Shown here piece by piece: positions 34,115 to 42,623 of a DNA stretch of 64,000 nucleotides. This stretch comes from Candidatus Sulfotelmatobacter sp. (GTDB lineage: Bacteria; Eisenbacteria; RBG-16-71-46). The notes below the pieces were generated by a model. That model did not search any database and was not told where the DNA came from. It worked only from the letters and a program-made list of their open reading frames with translations. Where the stretch lies: the NCBI GenBank assembly GCA_035498555.1, contig DATKAB010000003.1, positions 56,039 through 120,038 on the forward strand, written 5' to 3'. The position numbers were made by a program, and so were the translations under genes. The first letter of the stretch is position 1; each line of letters opens with the position of its first letter.

Positions 34115-36502
34115 TCAGCTCTTCTTGTGGCCCGAGCCCTTCTTCGAGGCCACGCGGTGATCGTCGCTCTCGATCAACGCCCGGAAGCGGGCATCGGAGC
34201 GCAGCGGGTCGAGATCCTTGTCGTTGCGAGCGGTCGAGGACACGTCGTAGCCCAGCTCCGCCGCCCGATTCAACCACGCGAACGCCGTGTCGGATTCCCC
34301 GAGCTGCGCCGAAGCGCAGGCCACGTTGTAGCAGGTCGGCCCGACGCGGTAGCCGTGATCCAGTGCCCGCAGGAACGAGGCGCGACTCGCGCGGGGATCA
34401 CGCGCGCGAAGCTGAGCGAAGCCGAGATTGAACCAGGCGCGACCGAATCCGGGATGCTTCTCGGCTATCCGCTGGTAGTGAGGAAGGGCTTCCCGCCAGG
34501 AGTCGACATTCTCCCAGTCACCGTAGCCTTCGCCGTGGAGGTTCAGATCCTCGGCGATCTGAACGAGCTGGTCGAAGCGCGGCGAATCGTGAAGCGAGAC
34601 CAAGTCGGCGTCCTCGGGGATGTGGCCCGGATCGTCGTAGCCGCCAGCGAGCGCGCACTCGAGAGCGTCGAGCGCCTGGGCGGTCCGTCCTCCCAGCGCC
34701 AGTGCGCAGGCCTGGTTGTAGTGAGCCGAGGCCGAGGAGTCGACCGCGAACTGCCGGGCGAACGCATCGGCCGCGAGGCGGCTGTCACCCGAACGCATCA
34801 GCGATATTCCCACCGACTTCCAGGCGACGGCGTCGGTCGAATTCTCCGCCTTGAGCGACGAATACTCGGAACTCGCATCGTTCAGCTTCTCGAGATTCCT
34901 GTCGGTTCCAGCCTGACCTTTCAGGATCAGTTGAAAGCGACGATCGGAGCGGATCGAATTGAGATCCGAATCGGTCTGCAGCATGTCGGTCTGATCGAAG
35001 CCGGCCTCGAGCGCCGACACCAGATCCCCGAGCGCCCGATTCTTCTGGCCGTCGAGGGCGAAGCTGCACGCCGCGTTGTAGTATGCGCTGCCGGTGCGAA
35101 TGCCGGCCGCGGCGGCGCGCTCGTACACCTCGCCGGCGTCGCCGTACCGCTCCTGTTCGTACAATTTCTTCGCCCGCCCGTAAAGATCCTCATCCTTGAG
35201 CGGTTGCTGAGCCGGGGGCAGCCCATTGGCCAGCGACCGATCCGCGGGATCGGGGGCCGGGACGCCGGTCTCGAGCGTGCGGGTGACCTCGCCGAGGGCG
35301 ATCGAACTGGAGGTGTGCGTCTCGACGGCGGTCGAAGTGCGGGGCGCCGCCGAATTCGTCGCGACGCGCCAGGGGCGCGCCGGCGACGCCACCACTCGCG
35401 CCGCCGCCAGCGGCAGGGTGAGGAGCAGGGCCGCGATCCCGGCGCCGGCCACCGCGCGACCCGACAGGCGCCCGCGAGCTCGATCGTTGCGAAGAATCGC
35501 CAGCAGCCGCGACTCGAAGCTCGAGGGCCGCGCGAAGGCGAGGGTGAGACCCATGAAGCCGGCGCCGCGGGCACGGCCCGCGATCTCGAGCAGATGACGC
35601 GCATATTCCGAAGCTCGCACTCCGCGCGACAGCACCACGTCATCGCAGGCTCGCTCGCAATCCCGTTGCGCCGAACGCGCCAGCAGGATCACCAGCGGGT
35701 GGAACCAGAAGAGCGCTTCGGCCGAGCGCACGATCAGCATCGCGATCGAGTCACATCGCTGGACGTGCGCCAGCTCGTGAAGGAAGACGGCGCGCAGCCG
35801 CTGGCGATCCCATTCCGGCGCGCCGATCGGAAGCAGCAATCGGCCGGCGACGATTCCGGTCACGGCCGGTACCCGGACCCGCGCGCTGGCTCTCACGCCC
35901 ACGGAACTGCGAAGCCCCAGTTCCTGCCGGGCGCGCTCGAACTCCTCGATCACGTGAGGATGCTCGATCGACTGCGCACGCGCGTAGACCCACTGGGCGA
36001 ACGCGAGCAGCGCCCCGATTCTCGCCAACAGCAGGAACGCCACCAGCGCGACCAGAGCCGCGACGGCCGAGGCCCACGACGTCGCGGTCCACGCCGCTCC
36101 CGCCGGCATTTCGCGGACGTGAGCGAGCGAGGAGGAAGAGGCCGCGCCAAGTCGCCTCGCCGGCGTATCCTGCGCGAAGCTGCCCGAATGGGGACGCGTA
36201 GGCGAGGCAGCTCCCGCGCGGGTCGGAGTGGCGGGCCCTGCCGAGGGCGGCGCGCCAACCGGCGCCGGCAGCAGGGGCAGGCGCCAGGCGGGCAGGAGGG
36301 GAGTGGAGAGCGGGATGAGCAGCGCCGCCGCGAGCGACGTGACCGCGATCAGGTGACGGAGCGAAGCCGAGGCCCGAGGCATCAGCGCGAGAAGCGACTG
36401 CCCAACAGCCACGACTACGGTCACGCGAAGGGCGACCCCCACCATCCAGCGCCAATCGATCGTGGCGGTGAGCCACTGCACGAGAATCCGGATCGCGTCC
36501 AT
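34115..36502 (-). CDS. M56 (BlaR1-like) membrane metalloprotease with C-terminal TPR domain
   Basis: This 795-residue protein has the M56/BlaR1 protease fold: N-terminal TM helices, then the zinc motif HELAHVQRCD (His242, Glu243, His246) followed by FWFHPLVILLARSAQRDCERACDD. Another TM helix follows at about 320-345 (GAGIAALLLTLPLAAARVVA). BlaR1 has a penicillin-sensing domain there; this protein has none. Instead it carries a periplasmic/soluble region (residues about 430-795) of TPR-like repeats (KLYEQERYGDAGEVYERAAA, AYYNAACSFALDGQKNRALG, AWFNLGFAQLRARDPRASRA). The protease presumably cleaves the BlaI-type repressor encoded just upstream. TPR sensors suggest that it detects protein cargo or envelope stress rather than a beta-lactam. 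The start overlaps the repressor stop by 1 nt (TGATG). Confidence 0.85.
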   Translation of the reverse strand: MDAIRILVQWLTATIDWRWMVGVALRVTVVVAVGQSLLALMPRASASLRHLIAVTSLAAALLIPLSTPLLPAWRLPLLPAPVGAPPSAGPATPTRAGAASPTRPHSGSFAQDTPARRLGAASSSSLAHVREMPAGAAWTATSWASAVAALVALVAFLLLARIGALLAFAQWVYARAQSIEHPHVIEEFERARQELGLRSSVGVRASARVRVPAVTGIVAGRLLLPIGAPEWDRQRLRAVFLHELAHVQRCDSIAMLIVRSAEALFWFHPLVILLARSAQRDCERACDDVVLSRGVRASEYARHLLEIAGRARGAGFMGLTLAFARPSSFESRLLAILRNDRARGRLSGRAVAGAGIAALLLTLPLAAARVVASPARPWRVATNSAAPRTSTAVETHTSSSIALGEVTRTLETGVPAPDPADRSLANGLPPAQQPLKDEDLYGRAKKLYEQERYGDAGEVYERAAAAGIRTGSAYYNAACSFALDGQKNRALGDLVSALEAGFDQTDMLQTDSDLNSIRSDRRFQLILKGQAGTDRNLEKLNDASSEYSSLKAENSTDAVAWKSVGISLMRSGDSRLAADAFARQFAVDSSASAHYNQACALALGGRTAQALDALECALAGGYDDPGHIPEDADLVSLHDSPRFDQLVQIAEDLNLHGEGYGDWENVDSWREALPHYQRIAEKHPGFGRAWFNLGFAQLRARDPRASRASFLRALDHGYRVGPTCYNVACASAQLGESDTAFAWLNRAAELGYDVSSTARNDKDLDPLRSDARFRALIESDDHRVASKKGSGHKKS

Positions 36503-36885
36503 CAGCGGCCCTCCTTGCGCGCCCGCTCGATCAGGTTCGAGATGCGCTCGACATCGGTCTCCGACAATTGCAGATCCGGCCGGTCGAGCAGGGTCAGCAC
36601 CGCGCCCGATACCGAGCCCTCGAAGAAGGTCGTGAGCAGGTGCTCGAGCGCCCCTTCGCGAGCCTTGTCACGCGCCAGACGCGGGCGATAGACATACCGC
36701 TTCCCGTCGTGCTCGTGCTTCAGCACGCCCTTCTGCTCGAGGATGCGGAGCGTGGCGCGCACCGCCGAATAACCGGGCGGGTCGGCCATCAACGCCCGGA
36801 CTTCCGAGGCGGTGGCGGCGCTCGACCGGTAGACGATGTCGAGAATCTCCCGTTCGCGGCGACTCAGCGTGGACAGACGCTTCAT
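36502..36885 (-). CDS. BlaI/MecI-family transcriptional repressor
   Basis: This 127-residue winged-helix protein matches the BlaI/MecI/CopY family. The HTH reads LSRREREILDIVYRSSAATA-SEVRALM; the recognition region PGYSAVRATLRILEQKGVLK is followed by the wing GKRYVYRP. The C-terminal dimerisation helices start at LLTTFFEGSVSGAVL, the region that includes the cleavage site in BlaI. It is predicted to repress its own operon, which continues into the M56 protease gene. The dyad TGCTA-N6-TAGCA lies 27 bp upstream, directly after a TTGACA -35 box. It is similar to the second repressor at 57915. Confidence 0.9.
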   Translation of the reverse strand: MKRLSTLSRREREILDIVYRSSAATASEVRALMADPPGYSAVRATLRILEQKGVLKHEHDGKRYVYRPRLARDKAREGALEHLLTTFFEGSVSGAVLTLLDRPDLQLSETDVERISNLIERARKEGR

Positions 36886-36911
36886 GGGCCCCCCCTGCGG
36901 CTGCGGCCAAC

Positions 36912-36933
36912 TGCTAAATTTCTAGCATGTCAA
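36912..36933 (-). promoter_or_regulatory. Promoter -35 and BlaI-type operator dyad of the first BlaI-M56 operon
   Basis: On the minus strand a perfect TTGACA (36928-36933) is followed immediately by the dyad TGCTA-N6-TAGCA (36912-36927), which lies where the spacer of the promoter would be. The dyad's core, GCTA-N6-TAGC, is the same as at the second BlaI-M56 operon (57858-57877). Binding there would block RNA polymerase. Confidence 0.6.
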
Positions 36934-37033
36934 TGGGGCCGGGACAAGAGCGATCTCACCGGCGCGGGGGATCGCCGGGACCAGCGCGGCGGCAAGCTTG
37001 ACGCCGCGGGGTTCGATTCCTAGCTTTGAACTC

Positions 37034-37681
37034 GTGATTCAGCCACGTACTGGCTCGCCGATCGTGGGGCTCGCAGGGGCGATCGCGCTCGCGGCGCTCG
37101 CCGCAGGCTGCGCCTCGCAGACCATCAGCGGCGAGTGGAAGGACACTTCCTTCCGGGGCTCCGTCGACTCGGTTTTCGTGGTTGCGATCCGCAGGGAGGA
37201 GATCCACCGGCGTCTGTGGGAGGACGCGTTCGTAGCCGAGCTCACGGCGCGAGGCGTGACCGCCGTACAGTCCTATCGCTTGTTCCCGGACGGCGCCCCC
37301 GACACGCAGCAGGTCATCACCGCGGTCCGCGAGCGGCATTTCGGCGGTGTGCTGGTCTCGAGCCGTCTGCCCAACTCGACCAGCTCCACCTACGTTCCGG
37401 GACACACCGAAACCCGGCCGGTCACGACCCCCGACGTGTTCTCGAACTCCTATTCCACGCGTTGGACCGACGTGAAGGTTCCTGCCTCCATCGAGACCAC
37501 CAACATCCGACACTACGAGACCGACCTGTGGAAGACCGGCGCGGGAGCGCACATGATCTGGACCGGCGTCTGCGATTGTCCGGACAGCGTCGATCCCAAC
37601 GAGATCGGCGAGGACGTCAGCCTGGTGATCGTCCCGCAGATGGAGCGCGCCGGCGTCGTGCCGGGGCGTCGGAAGAAGTAA
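37034..37681 (+). CDS. Lipoprotein, paralogue of the protein at 2878
   Basis: This 215-residue lipoprotein starts at a GTG (37034), chosen because it gives a proper signal (GLAGAIALAALAAGC) and the same length as its paralogue at 2878. In-frame TTG at 36998 is an alternative. The mature part has EWKDTSFRGSVDSVFVVAIR, then REEIHRRLWEDAFVAELTAR and GVTAVQSYRLFPDG. These correspond to FRGPGLRSVLVVSQRKDDVQ-RRLWED and the ISSYTVYPNG of the paralogue. Towards the C-terminus TDLWKTGAGAHMIWTGVCDC pairs with TSGKDGRMIWAGTVEVENPG. The function is unknown; the shared R-R-L-W-E-D and M-I-W segments should mark the fold. A GC-rich hairpin follows the stop. Confidence 0.82.
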   Translation: MIQPRTGSPIVGLAGAIALAALAAGCASQTISGEWKDTSFRGSVDSVFVVAIRREEIHRRLWEDAFVAELTARGVTAVQSYRLFPDGAPDTQQVITAVRERHFGGVLVSSRLPNSTSSTYVPGHTETRPVTTPDVFSNSYSTRWTDVKVPASIETTNIRHYETDLWKTGAGAHMIWTGVCDCPDSVDPNEIGEDVSLVIVPQMERAGVVPGRRKK

Positions 37682-37708
37682 CGGCGACGCAACGAGATTC
37701 GAGATCGG

Positions 37709-37729
37709 GCGCGCCCTGGCTGGGCGCGC
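37709..37729 (+). terminator. Hairpin after the lipoprotein gene
   Basis: An 8-bp stem GCGCGCCC (37709-37716) / GGGCGCGC (37722-37729) with a 5-nt loop lies 28 bp after the stop at 37681 and is followed by a weak T-containing stretch (ACAGTTCATTG). It could act as a terminator for the lipoprotein gene. Confidence 0.5.
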
Positions 37730-37743
37730 ACAGTTCATTGTGC

Positions 37744-37749
37744 TAGCGT
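37744..37749 (+). promoter_or_regulatory. Candidate -10 box (TAGCGT) of the gene at 37810
   Basis: TTGTGCTAGCGT before the gene fits the recurring TG-N-TAGNNT pattern. It lies 60 nt before the ATG, so the leader would be about 50 nt. It also contains a single TGTGCTA half-site like that of the BlaI dyad. Confidence 0.3.
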
Positions 37750-37809
37750 CCCGCCCACTCGGCATCCTGTTCTCGAAATGTCGATCATGAACCAGGAGGG
37801 GGAGCACTC

Positions 37810-38397
37810 ATGAAACGGATTCTGCTGAGCTGCGCCATGTTGCTCGGAATCGCGGTCGCCGCGAACGCGGCCGACGTGAAGACCACGACCGGGGCGAACG
37901 GCAAGCCTCGCTTCGAGGCGAGCGACAAGATCACCGCCGAGTCCACCGTGCTCTCGGTCAACAAGACCAAGCGCACCCTGAAGATCGTGAATGCCGACGG
38001 CGACACGGTCGTGGTGGAGTGCGGACCCGAGGTCAAGAACTTCGCTCAGATCAAGGCCAAGGACAAGGTCACCGTCACGTACACCGAGAAGCTGGTGGTC
38101 GAGGTGGCGGGCGGGCCGGGCTCGCCGGCGGCGGGCACCGAGGCGACGTCCACGAGCGCCAAGCCCGGAGAGAAGCCGAAGGGCTCGATGACCCAGAAGA
38201 CGCACTACAAGGCGACGATCACGGCCATCGACAAGGCCGCCGGTACGGTGGCGTTGAAGGGCGTGGACGGCCATGAGATCACGATCACGCCGCGCAACAA
38301 GGCCAACCTCGACAAGGTGGCGGTCGGCGACGTGGTGACGTTCACCTACACGGAGAACCTGGCGGCGTCGGTGACCACGCCGGCTGCGGCGAAGTAG
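37810..38397 (+). CDS. Small exported protein with two copies of a beta-rich repeat
   Basis: This 195-residue protein has a signal peptide (MKRILLSCAMLLGIAVAANA) and two similar domains. The first (about 40-100) reads ITAESTVLSVNKTKRTLKIV, then VVVECGPEVKNFAQIKAKDKVTVTY. The second (about 133-190) reads YKATITAIDKAAGTVALKGV, then EITITPRNKANLDKVAVGDVVTFTY. Both share T-x-T-V/I-x-x-(V/I)-(N/D)-K, an x-G-x-x-V-x-L core and a D-V/K-V-T-x-T-Y end. So it is an internal duplication of a small OB/SH3-like fold joined by a Gly/Pro/Ser-rich linker (about 104-130). Known families of this type (DUF5666-like) are mostly periplasmic; no function can be assigned. A GGAGG-like sequence (AGGAGGGGG) lies 8 nt before the ATG. 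Confidence 0.78.
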   Translation: MKRILLSCAMLLGIAVAANAADVKTTTGANGKPRFEASDKITAESTVLSVNKTKRTLKIVNADGDTVVVECGPEVKNFAQIKAKDKVTVTYTEKLVVEVAGGPGSPAAGTEATSTSAKPGEKPKGSMTQKTHYKATITAIDKAAGTVALKGVDGHEITITPRNKANLDKVAVGDVVTFTYTENLAASVTTPAAAK

Positions 38398-38416
38398 CCG
38401 CCATCCAGGCAGAACG

Positions 38417-40618
38417 TCAGGGCCCGGAGCCTCCGGTCTTGGGATGACCGGTGGGCTTCGGGCCCACGGCGTCTTCGGAGAACTCCGGCCAGCGCGCGGT
38501 GAAGAGCAAACGAAACGTGCGCGGCTCGATGGGATGAGTGTGGATGTCGTTCAGACCGTCCACCGGCTCGCCGGGAAGACGTGAAGCGTAGTAGTAGTCG
38601 ATGTCACTCACCCGGGCGTCGAGCAGGTTGAAGCCTTCCAGCGAGATCGTTGCCCACTCGGCGAGCCGCGCTCCGATGGATCCCGAGACCGTGGTCGCCG
38701 CCGCCGAGCGAACGCTGTTGTCCTCGATCAGCGGACGCGGTCCAAAATAGCGGACCCGGAGTCCTGCGGACCACTCGCCGAGATCGTGCGCGGTGAGGCC
38801 AGCACTCGCCACGCCTTCGACCGCCCCCGGGATGTGATCGCCAACCGGATCGTCGTCGGTGAATCGCGCTTGCGAGTAGGCCAGATCGGCCTCGCCGCGA
38901 AGATGCCCCCCGATCGACTGCGCCGCGGTCCACTCCACCCCGACTCGCCGGCTGGGGCGGCTGGGCTCGGTGGTCCCGGCGTCGCCCGCGAACACCAGTT
39001 CCGAAGCGAGACCGAGTCCCCAGAGACTGACGGAGGTTTCGAGTCCGGGAATCGCCGCGCTCTTCAGCCCGACCTCAGCGCCCTTCGCCCGGACCAGCGG
39101 GCTCACCCGTTGGGCCGGTTGCAACGAGGCGGGATCCACCGTGAGGGTCGCGCCGCGCGCGTCGTTGCTGTGGAAGCCGGTTCCCGCATTGACAAAGTAG
39201 GCCGTGTGCGCCCATGGCCCGAGCGCGAGGCCGACTTTCGGGCTCAGAATCGAGGCCGACGCGGTCCCGGAATTGAGCGGATTGTCACTGTGGACATCGA
39301 ACCAGTAACCGTCACCCCTCAATCCCAGCGTCACGCGCGCCTTGGGTTGCCACTGGATCGAGCCCTGCAGGTACGGCGAGAGGCTGGTCTGCGCGACCCG
39401 ATCCTGTCGGATGGTCGAGAGGCGGACCTGGCCCTCCGTGTCATAGAGCCCGACGTTGCCGATGTCGTCCCGGCGGACGTCGAGCCCGGCCGTACCCTCG
39501 ATCGCCCGATTCGTCCAACCGCCGTGCCATGTCCGGCTTGCCCGCAGTCCCGAGACGATGCGCGAATCCGCCTGCTCGAACTGGTCTCCGTGCGCCGGGT
39601 CCTCGAGAAAGTAGGTGAAGTTCGAGAACAGATGGAGCCCGTACCCGATCACGTAGGCGGTGGCCTGAGTGAAGGATTGCGCATGGAATCCCTGCCACTC
39701 CGCCGACAGGCTGTAGCGGTGACTCCGACCGCCGTCGGTTGGATCGAGCGAGCCGTAACGGGTGATCAGGCCCTCGTCGATCGCGCGCGTCGCCACTTGA
39801 TCGGTCGAATTCCAGCGGCCGTCGTAGCCCATGGCCGTCACCCGGAAGCCACCGTCCGACCAAGTCCGGCCGTAGCGGAGCAGGCCATTGAGCTTGCGAT
39901 AGTCGTCGGGATGGACCCAGGGCCCGTCGTTATGGAAAAGCTCGAAGGCGCCCAGCAGGTCGCCGCCGGCCAGCCCGATCGAACCGGCGAACAGCGCCCG
40001 GCGATAGCCGTACGAGTCGTACCCCATCTGCACGAGCGGCCGGTCGAGCCGATTGGCGAGCGTGAGGTGAGCGGCGCCCGCAGCCGCGAAATCGCCCTCT
40101 TCGGCATCGTACGTGCCCTTCCGGTACTCCACGCCGGACACCAGCTCCGGAATCAGGAAGTTGAGGTCCGAATAGCCCTGCCCGTGGGCATGGGTGGGCA
40201 TGTTGACCGGGATACCCGCGACGAAGAGCGCCAGGTCGGTGCCGTGGTCGAGATTGAATCCGCGCAGGTAGTACTGGTTCGCCTTGCCCTCGCCGCTGTG
40301 TTGGCTGATGAGTACGCCGGGAACGGTCTCGAGCATTTCGCCGGGGCGGTAGGTCGGGAGCGCCCGCAGCTGCGAAGTCGTCACCGTTCCCTGGCTCGAG
40401 GACAGACTGCGCCTGACGGAGCGGTCGAACGAATCGGTGACTTCCATCGCCGGAAGCGTGTCGACCAGCGCGTTCTCGCGCACCCGGTGATGCTTCGCGG
40501 CCGAGCTGTCGGCCGTGCTCGCCGCCATGGCCTCGGACCGACAGGCAAGCAGGCCGAAGAGGGCGAACGCCCAGGCTCCGGGGATCCGTCGAGAACGATC
40601 GCGTACGTGAGGTGGCAC
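38417..40618 (-). CDS. TonB-dependent outer-membrane receptor
   Basis: This 733-residue protein starts at GTG 40618, supported by GGAGGG 9 nt upstream; the frame is open to an ATG at 40735. A signal peptide (GAWAFALFGLLACRSEAMA) is followed by a plug domain with NQYYLRGFNLDHGTDLALFV and AGIPVNMPTHAHGQGYSDLN, then a 22-strand barrel (VSGVEYRKGTYDAEEGDFAA at its start). The RFRLLF-type terminal strand (TFRLLFTARW) is followed by about 20 more residues, which is unusual, since TBDRs normally end at the aromatic residue. Such receptors import iron-siderophores, vitamin B12 or similar ligands using TonB; which ligand is not readable. It could use the AgmX/TonB-like protein at 6108. It is divergent from the gene at 40799. 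Confidence 0.88.
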   Translation of the reverse strand: MPPHVRDRSRRIPGAWAFALFGLLACRSEAMAASTADSSAAKHHRVRENALVDTLPAMEVTDSFDRSVRRSLSSSQGTVTTSQLRALPTYRPGEMLETVPGVLISQHSGEGKANQYYLRGFNLDHGTDLALFVAGIPVNMPTHAHGQGYSDLNFLIPELVSGVEYRKGTYDAEEGDFAAAGAAHLTLANRLDRPLVQMGYDSYGYRRALFAGSIGLAGGDLLGAFELFHNDGPWVHPDDYRKLNGLLRYGRTWSDGGFRVTAMGYDGRWNSTDQVATRAIDEGLITRYGSLDPTDGGRSHRYSLSAEWQGFHAQSFTQATAYVIGYGLHLFSNFTYFLEDPAHGDQFEQADSRIVSGLRASRTWHGGWTNRAIEGTAGLDVRRDDIGNVGLYDTEGQVRLSTIRQDRVAQTSLSPYLQGSIQWQPKARVTLGLRGDGYWFDVHSDNPLNSGTASASILSPKVGLALGPWAHTAYFVNAGTGFHSNDARGATLTVDPASLQPAQRVSPLVRAKGAEVGLKSAAIPGLETSVSLWGLGLASELVFAGDAGTTEPSRPSRRVGVEWTAAQSIGGHLRGEADLAYSQARFTDDDPVGDHIPGAVEGVASAGLTAHDLGEWSAGLRVRYFGPRPLIEDNSVRSAAATTVSGSIGARLAEWATISLEGFNLLDARVSDIDYYYASRLPGEPVDGLNDIHTHPIEPRTFRLLFTARWPEFSEDAVGPKPTGHPKTGGSGP

Positions 40619-40798
40619 TTCGGGGCGCCCTCCGAGCGTGGTGGATCGCGATGCTACGCGAACTGCGGACCGCCGTCGCGGTTGGGCGTGCGGAAATCCG
40701 GAAGCGCGAGAGTCGAGGATCGGCCCGCTAAACACCGCGATCCCGGTCTGGGCGCGAGACTGTGATTCCTGGCGCTGAAGCGGGTCTCATCAGGTGCC

Positions 40799-42424
40799 AT
40801 GAAGCCCCTGCTCCCGGCGTGCGCGCTCCTCCTGATTGCGAACGCCCCGCTCGCACTTGGCGCCGCCGGCGATCTCGATCCCACTTTCGGCACCAGCGGC
40901 ATCGTGCTCACCGACGTCACCGCCGGCGGTGACTGGGCACAGAACGGGGTGATCCTTCCCGACGGCCGGATCGTGGCGTGCGGGATCCAGAACTCGGGCG
41001 CCGGCTTCCTGCTGCTGCGCTACCAGTCCAATGGCTCGCTGGATCCGAGCTTCGGAGCCGGCGGCAAGGTGCAGACGGCGATGCCGGGCTCAGTGGACCA
41101 GACCCGCATCGCCCGGCAGCCCGACGGCAAGCTGGTCGTGGCGGGATCGTATTTCTCGAGCCCCAATCACTTCAGCGTGGTGGCGCGTTACGACTCGAAC
41201 GGGACGCTCGATCCGACCTTCGGCACCGGCGGCAGAGTGACCCAGCAGATCGGACCGATCGGAGACGTGCAGGGATTGGTGATTCAGTCCAACGGCGGCA
41301 TCGTGATCTGCGGCTCGTTCCGCGTGAGCGGTTCGATCACCTATCTGGGCTTGCGGCGCTACGACGCGGCCGGCGTGCTCGACACGGGATTCGGCGTCGG
41401 CGGCACCGTCACGCGCGGTCCGGGCACCGACAATCACGGTTACGCATTGGCGCTTCAGCCGGACGGCCGGATCGTGGCGGTGGGTAGCACGGACCTGGGG
41501 GGAGGGCTGGGCCCCGAAATGCTGACCTTCCGCTTCAAGAGCAATGGCTCGCCCGACTCGACCTTCGCGACCTTCGGCCGCGCCATCACCTCGGTCTCGT
41601 TGTTCCCGGAATTCGCCGGCGCGGTGGCGCTGATGCCCGACGGTCGCGTCGTGGTCGGCGGACACATCGGCATCCAGTCGAGCAACACCCATCGCTACGC
41701 GGCGCTGCGCTTCCTTCCGGACGGGACGCTCGATCCGAACTTCGGCTCCGCGGGCATCACGCTGACTCCGGAAATGGGCATCACCACCGGCTATGCGTTC
41801 CTCACCGGCATGGTGCTCTTCTCATCCGGCCGAATGGTGCTGTGCGGTCAGGCCACCCGTCTCGGGAGCTCGGACGACTTCGCCATGGCCTGCCTGGACT
41901 CGACCGGCGCCATGGACGCCAGCTTCGGCAACGGCGGGCAGGTGTACACGGACCTCGCCGGCGGCGGTCGCGACATCGCCAACGGTGTGCTCTCCGAGAG
42001 CGATCACAAGCTGGTCGTGCTGGGCTCGGCCGGTACCGGAGTGCTGGTGGGAGGGCCGCAGGTCGGAGTCGCCCGCTATCTGTTCGACGAATCAGTGGTC
42101 GGCGTGGCGGCGGAATCTGCGCGCGATGTCGATTTCGGTCTCGACGGTATCTTCCCGAATCCCTTTGGCTCCTCGACTCGCCTGTCGTTCCGATTGCCGG
42201 AGGAGGCCCGCGTTCGCCTGGCGGTCTATGACGTCTGCGGGCGCGAGGTTCGGGTGCTCGAAGCCGGTGTTCTCGATCCCGGCTCCCATGTCTTCGGGTG
42301 GGACGGGCGCGACGCCGGTGGCGAGCGCCTCAGAGCGGGCGTCTACCTCGCGCGCCTCGAGTGGCCCGGCGCGGCCGGGAGGTTGAGGCGAGCCAGCGTT
42401 CGCAGGCTGGTGTTGCTGCCCTGA
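40799..42424 (+). CDS. Secreted delta-60-repeat protein with FlgD/T9SS-like tail
   Basis: This 541-residue protein has a signal peptide (LLPACALLLIANAPLALGAA) and about seven delta-60 repeats (PF17164-type), each ending with a G-x-L-D-x-x-F-G-x-G-G motif: LDPTFGTSG, LDPSFGAGG, LDPTFGTGG, LDTGFGVGG, PDSTFATFG, LDPNFGSAG and MDASFGNGG. Each begins with x-Q-x-D-G-(K/R)-(I/L)-V-V-(A/C)-G. A FlgD-like/T9SS-type tail follows from about 450: DGIFPNPFGSSTRLSFRLPE, then AVYDVCGREVRVLEAGVLDP and FGWDGRDAGGERLRAGVYLA, ending with basic RRLVLLP. It is probably secreted or surface-exposed. The function is unknown; delta-60 proteins are often large adhesin-like exoproteins. Confidence 0.85.
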   Translation: MKPLLPACALLLIANAPLALGAAGDLDPTFGTSGIVLTDVTAGGDWAQNGVILPDGRIVACGIQNSGAGFLLLRYQSNGSLDPSFGAGGKVQTAMPGSVDQTRIARQPDGKLVVAGSYFSSPNHFSVVARYDSNGTLDPTFGTGGRVTQQIGPIGDVQGLVIQSNGGIVICGSFRVSGSITYLGLRRYDAAGVLDTGFGVGGTVTRGPGTDNHGYALALQPDGRIVAVGSTDLGGGLGPEMLTFRFKSNGSPDSTFATFGRAITSVSLFPEFAGAVALMPDGRVVVGGHIGIQSSNTHRYAALRFLPDGTLDPNFGSAGITLTPEMGITTGYAFLTGMVLFSSGRMVLCGQATRLGSSDDFAMACLDSTGAMDASFGNGGQVYTDLAGGGRDIANGVLSESDHKLVVLGSAGTGVLVGGPQVGVARYLFDESVVGVAAESARDVDFGLDGIFPNPFGSSTRLSFRLPEEARVRLAVYDVCGREVRVLEAGVLDPGSHVFGWDGRDAGGERLRAGVYLARLEWPGAAGRLRRASVRRLVLLP

Positions 42425-42510
42425 GCGGCGGGCCGAGAGGCTCGCCGGCCGGTTGGCGAAGCCCTGCTAAACAACGCCCCGCGGTCCTGAACGAATGAGG
42501 TAGGTCGGAC

Positions 42511-42539
42511 GCCCGCCGCAGTTCTTCCTTGGGGCGGGC
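42511..42539 (+). other. Hairpin after the delta-60 gene
   Basis: GCCCGCC (42511-42517) and GGCGGGC (42533-42539) form a 7-bp stem around a 15-nt loop, 87 bp after the stop at 42424. It may serve as a terminator or be part of the leader of the next gene. There is no U-run. Confidence 0.3.
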
Positions 42540-42558
42540 CCTGCTTCGAGGTAGCCTC

Positions 42559-42590
42559 CGGGTGGCCCGCCGACCGGGCCGAGAAACCCG
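42559..42590 (+). other. Extended hairpin in the leader of the gene at 42624
   Basis: An 11-bp imperfect stem is formed by CGGGT-GGCCCG (42559-42569) and CGGGCC-gagaa-ACCCG (42575-42590), with loop CCGAC and a 5-nt bulge GAGAA. It lies 33 bp before the ATG and could influence translation or mRNA stability. Confidence 0.35.
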
Positions 42591-42623
42591 TCTGAGCTCT
42601 TGCCACCCGATAGGAGTGCCCCC

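Noticed and set aside
37005..37025. GGGTTCGATTCC, resembling the T-loop of a tRNA.
   Set aside because: No acceptor, D or anticodon arm can be folded around it and no CCA follows; it lies just before the lipoprotein start.
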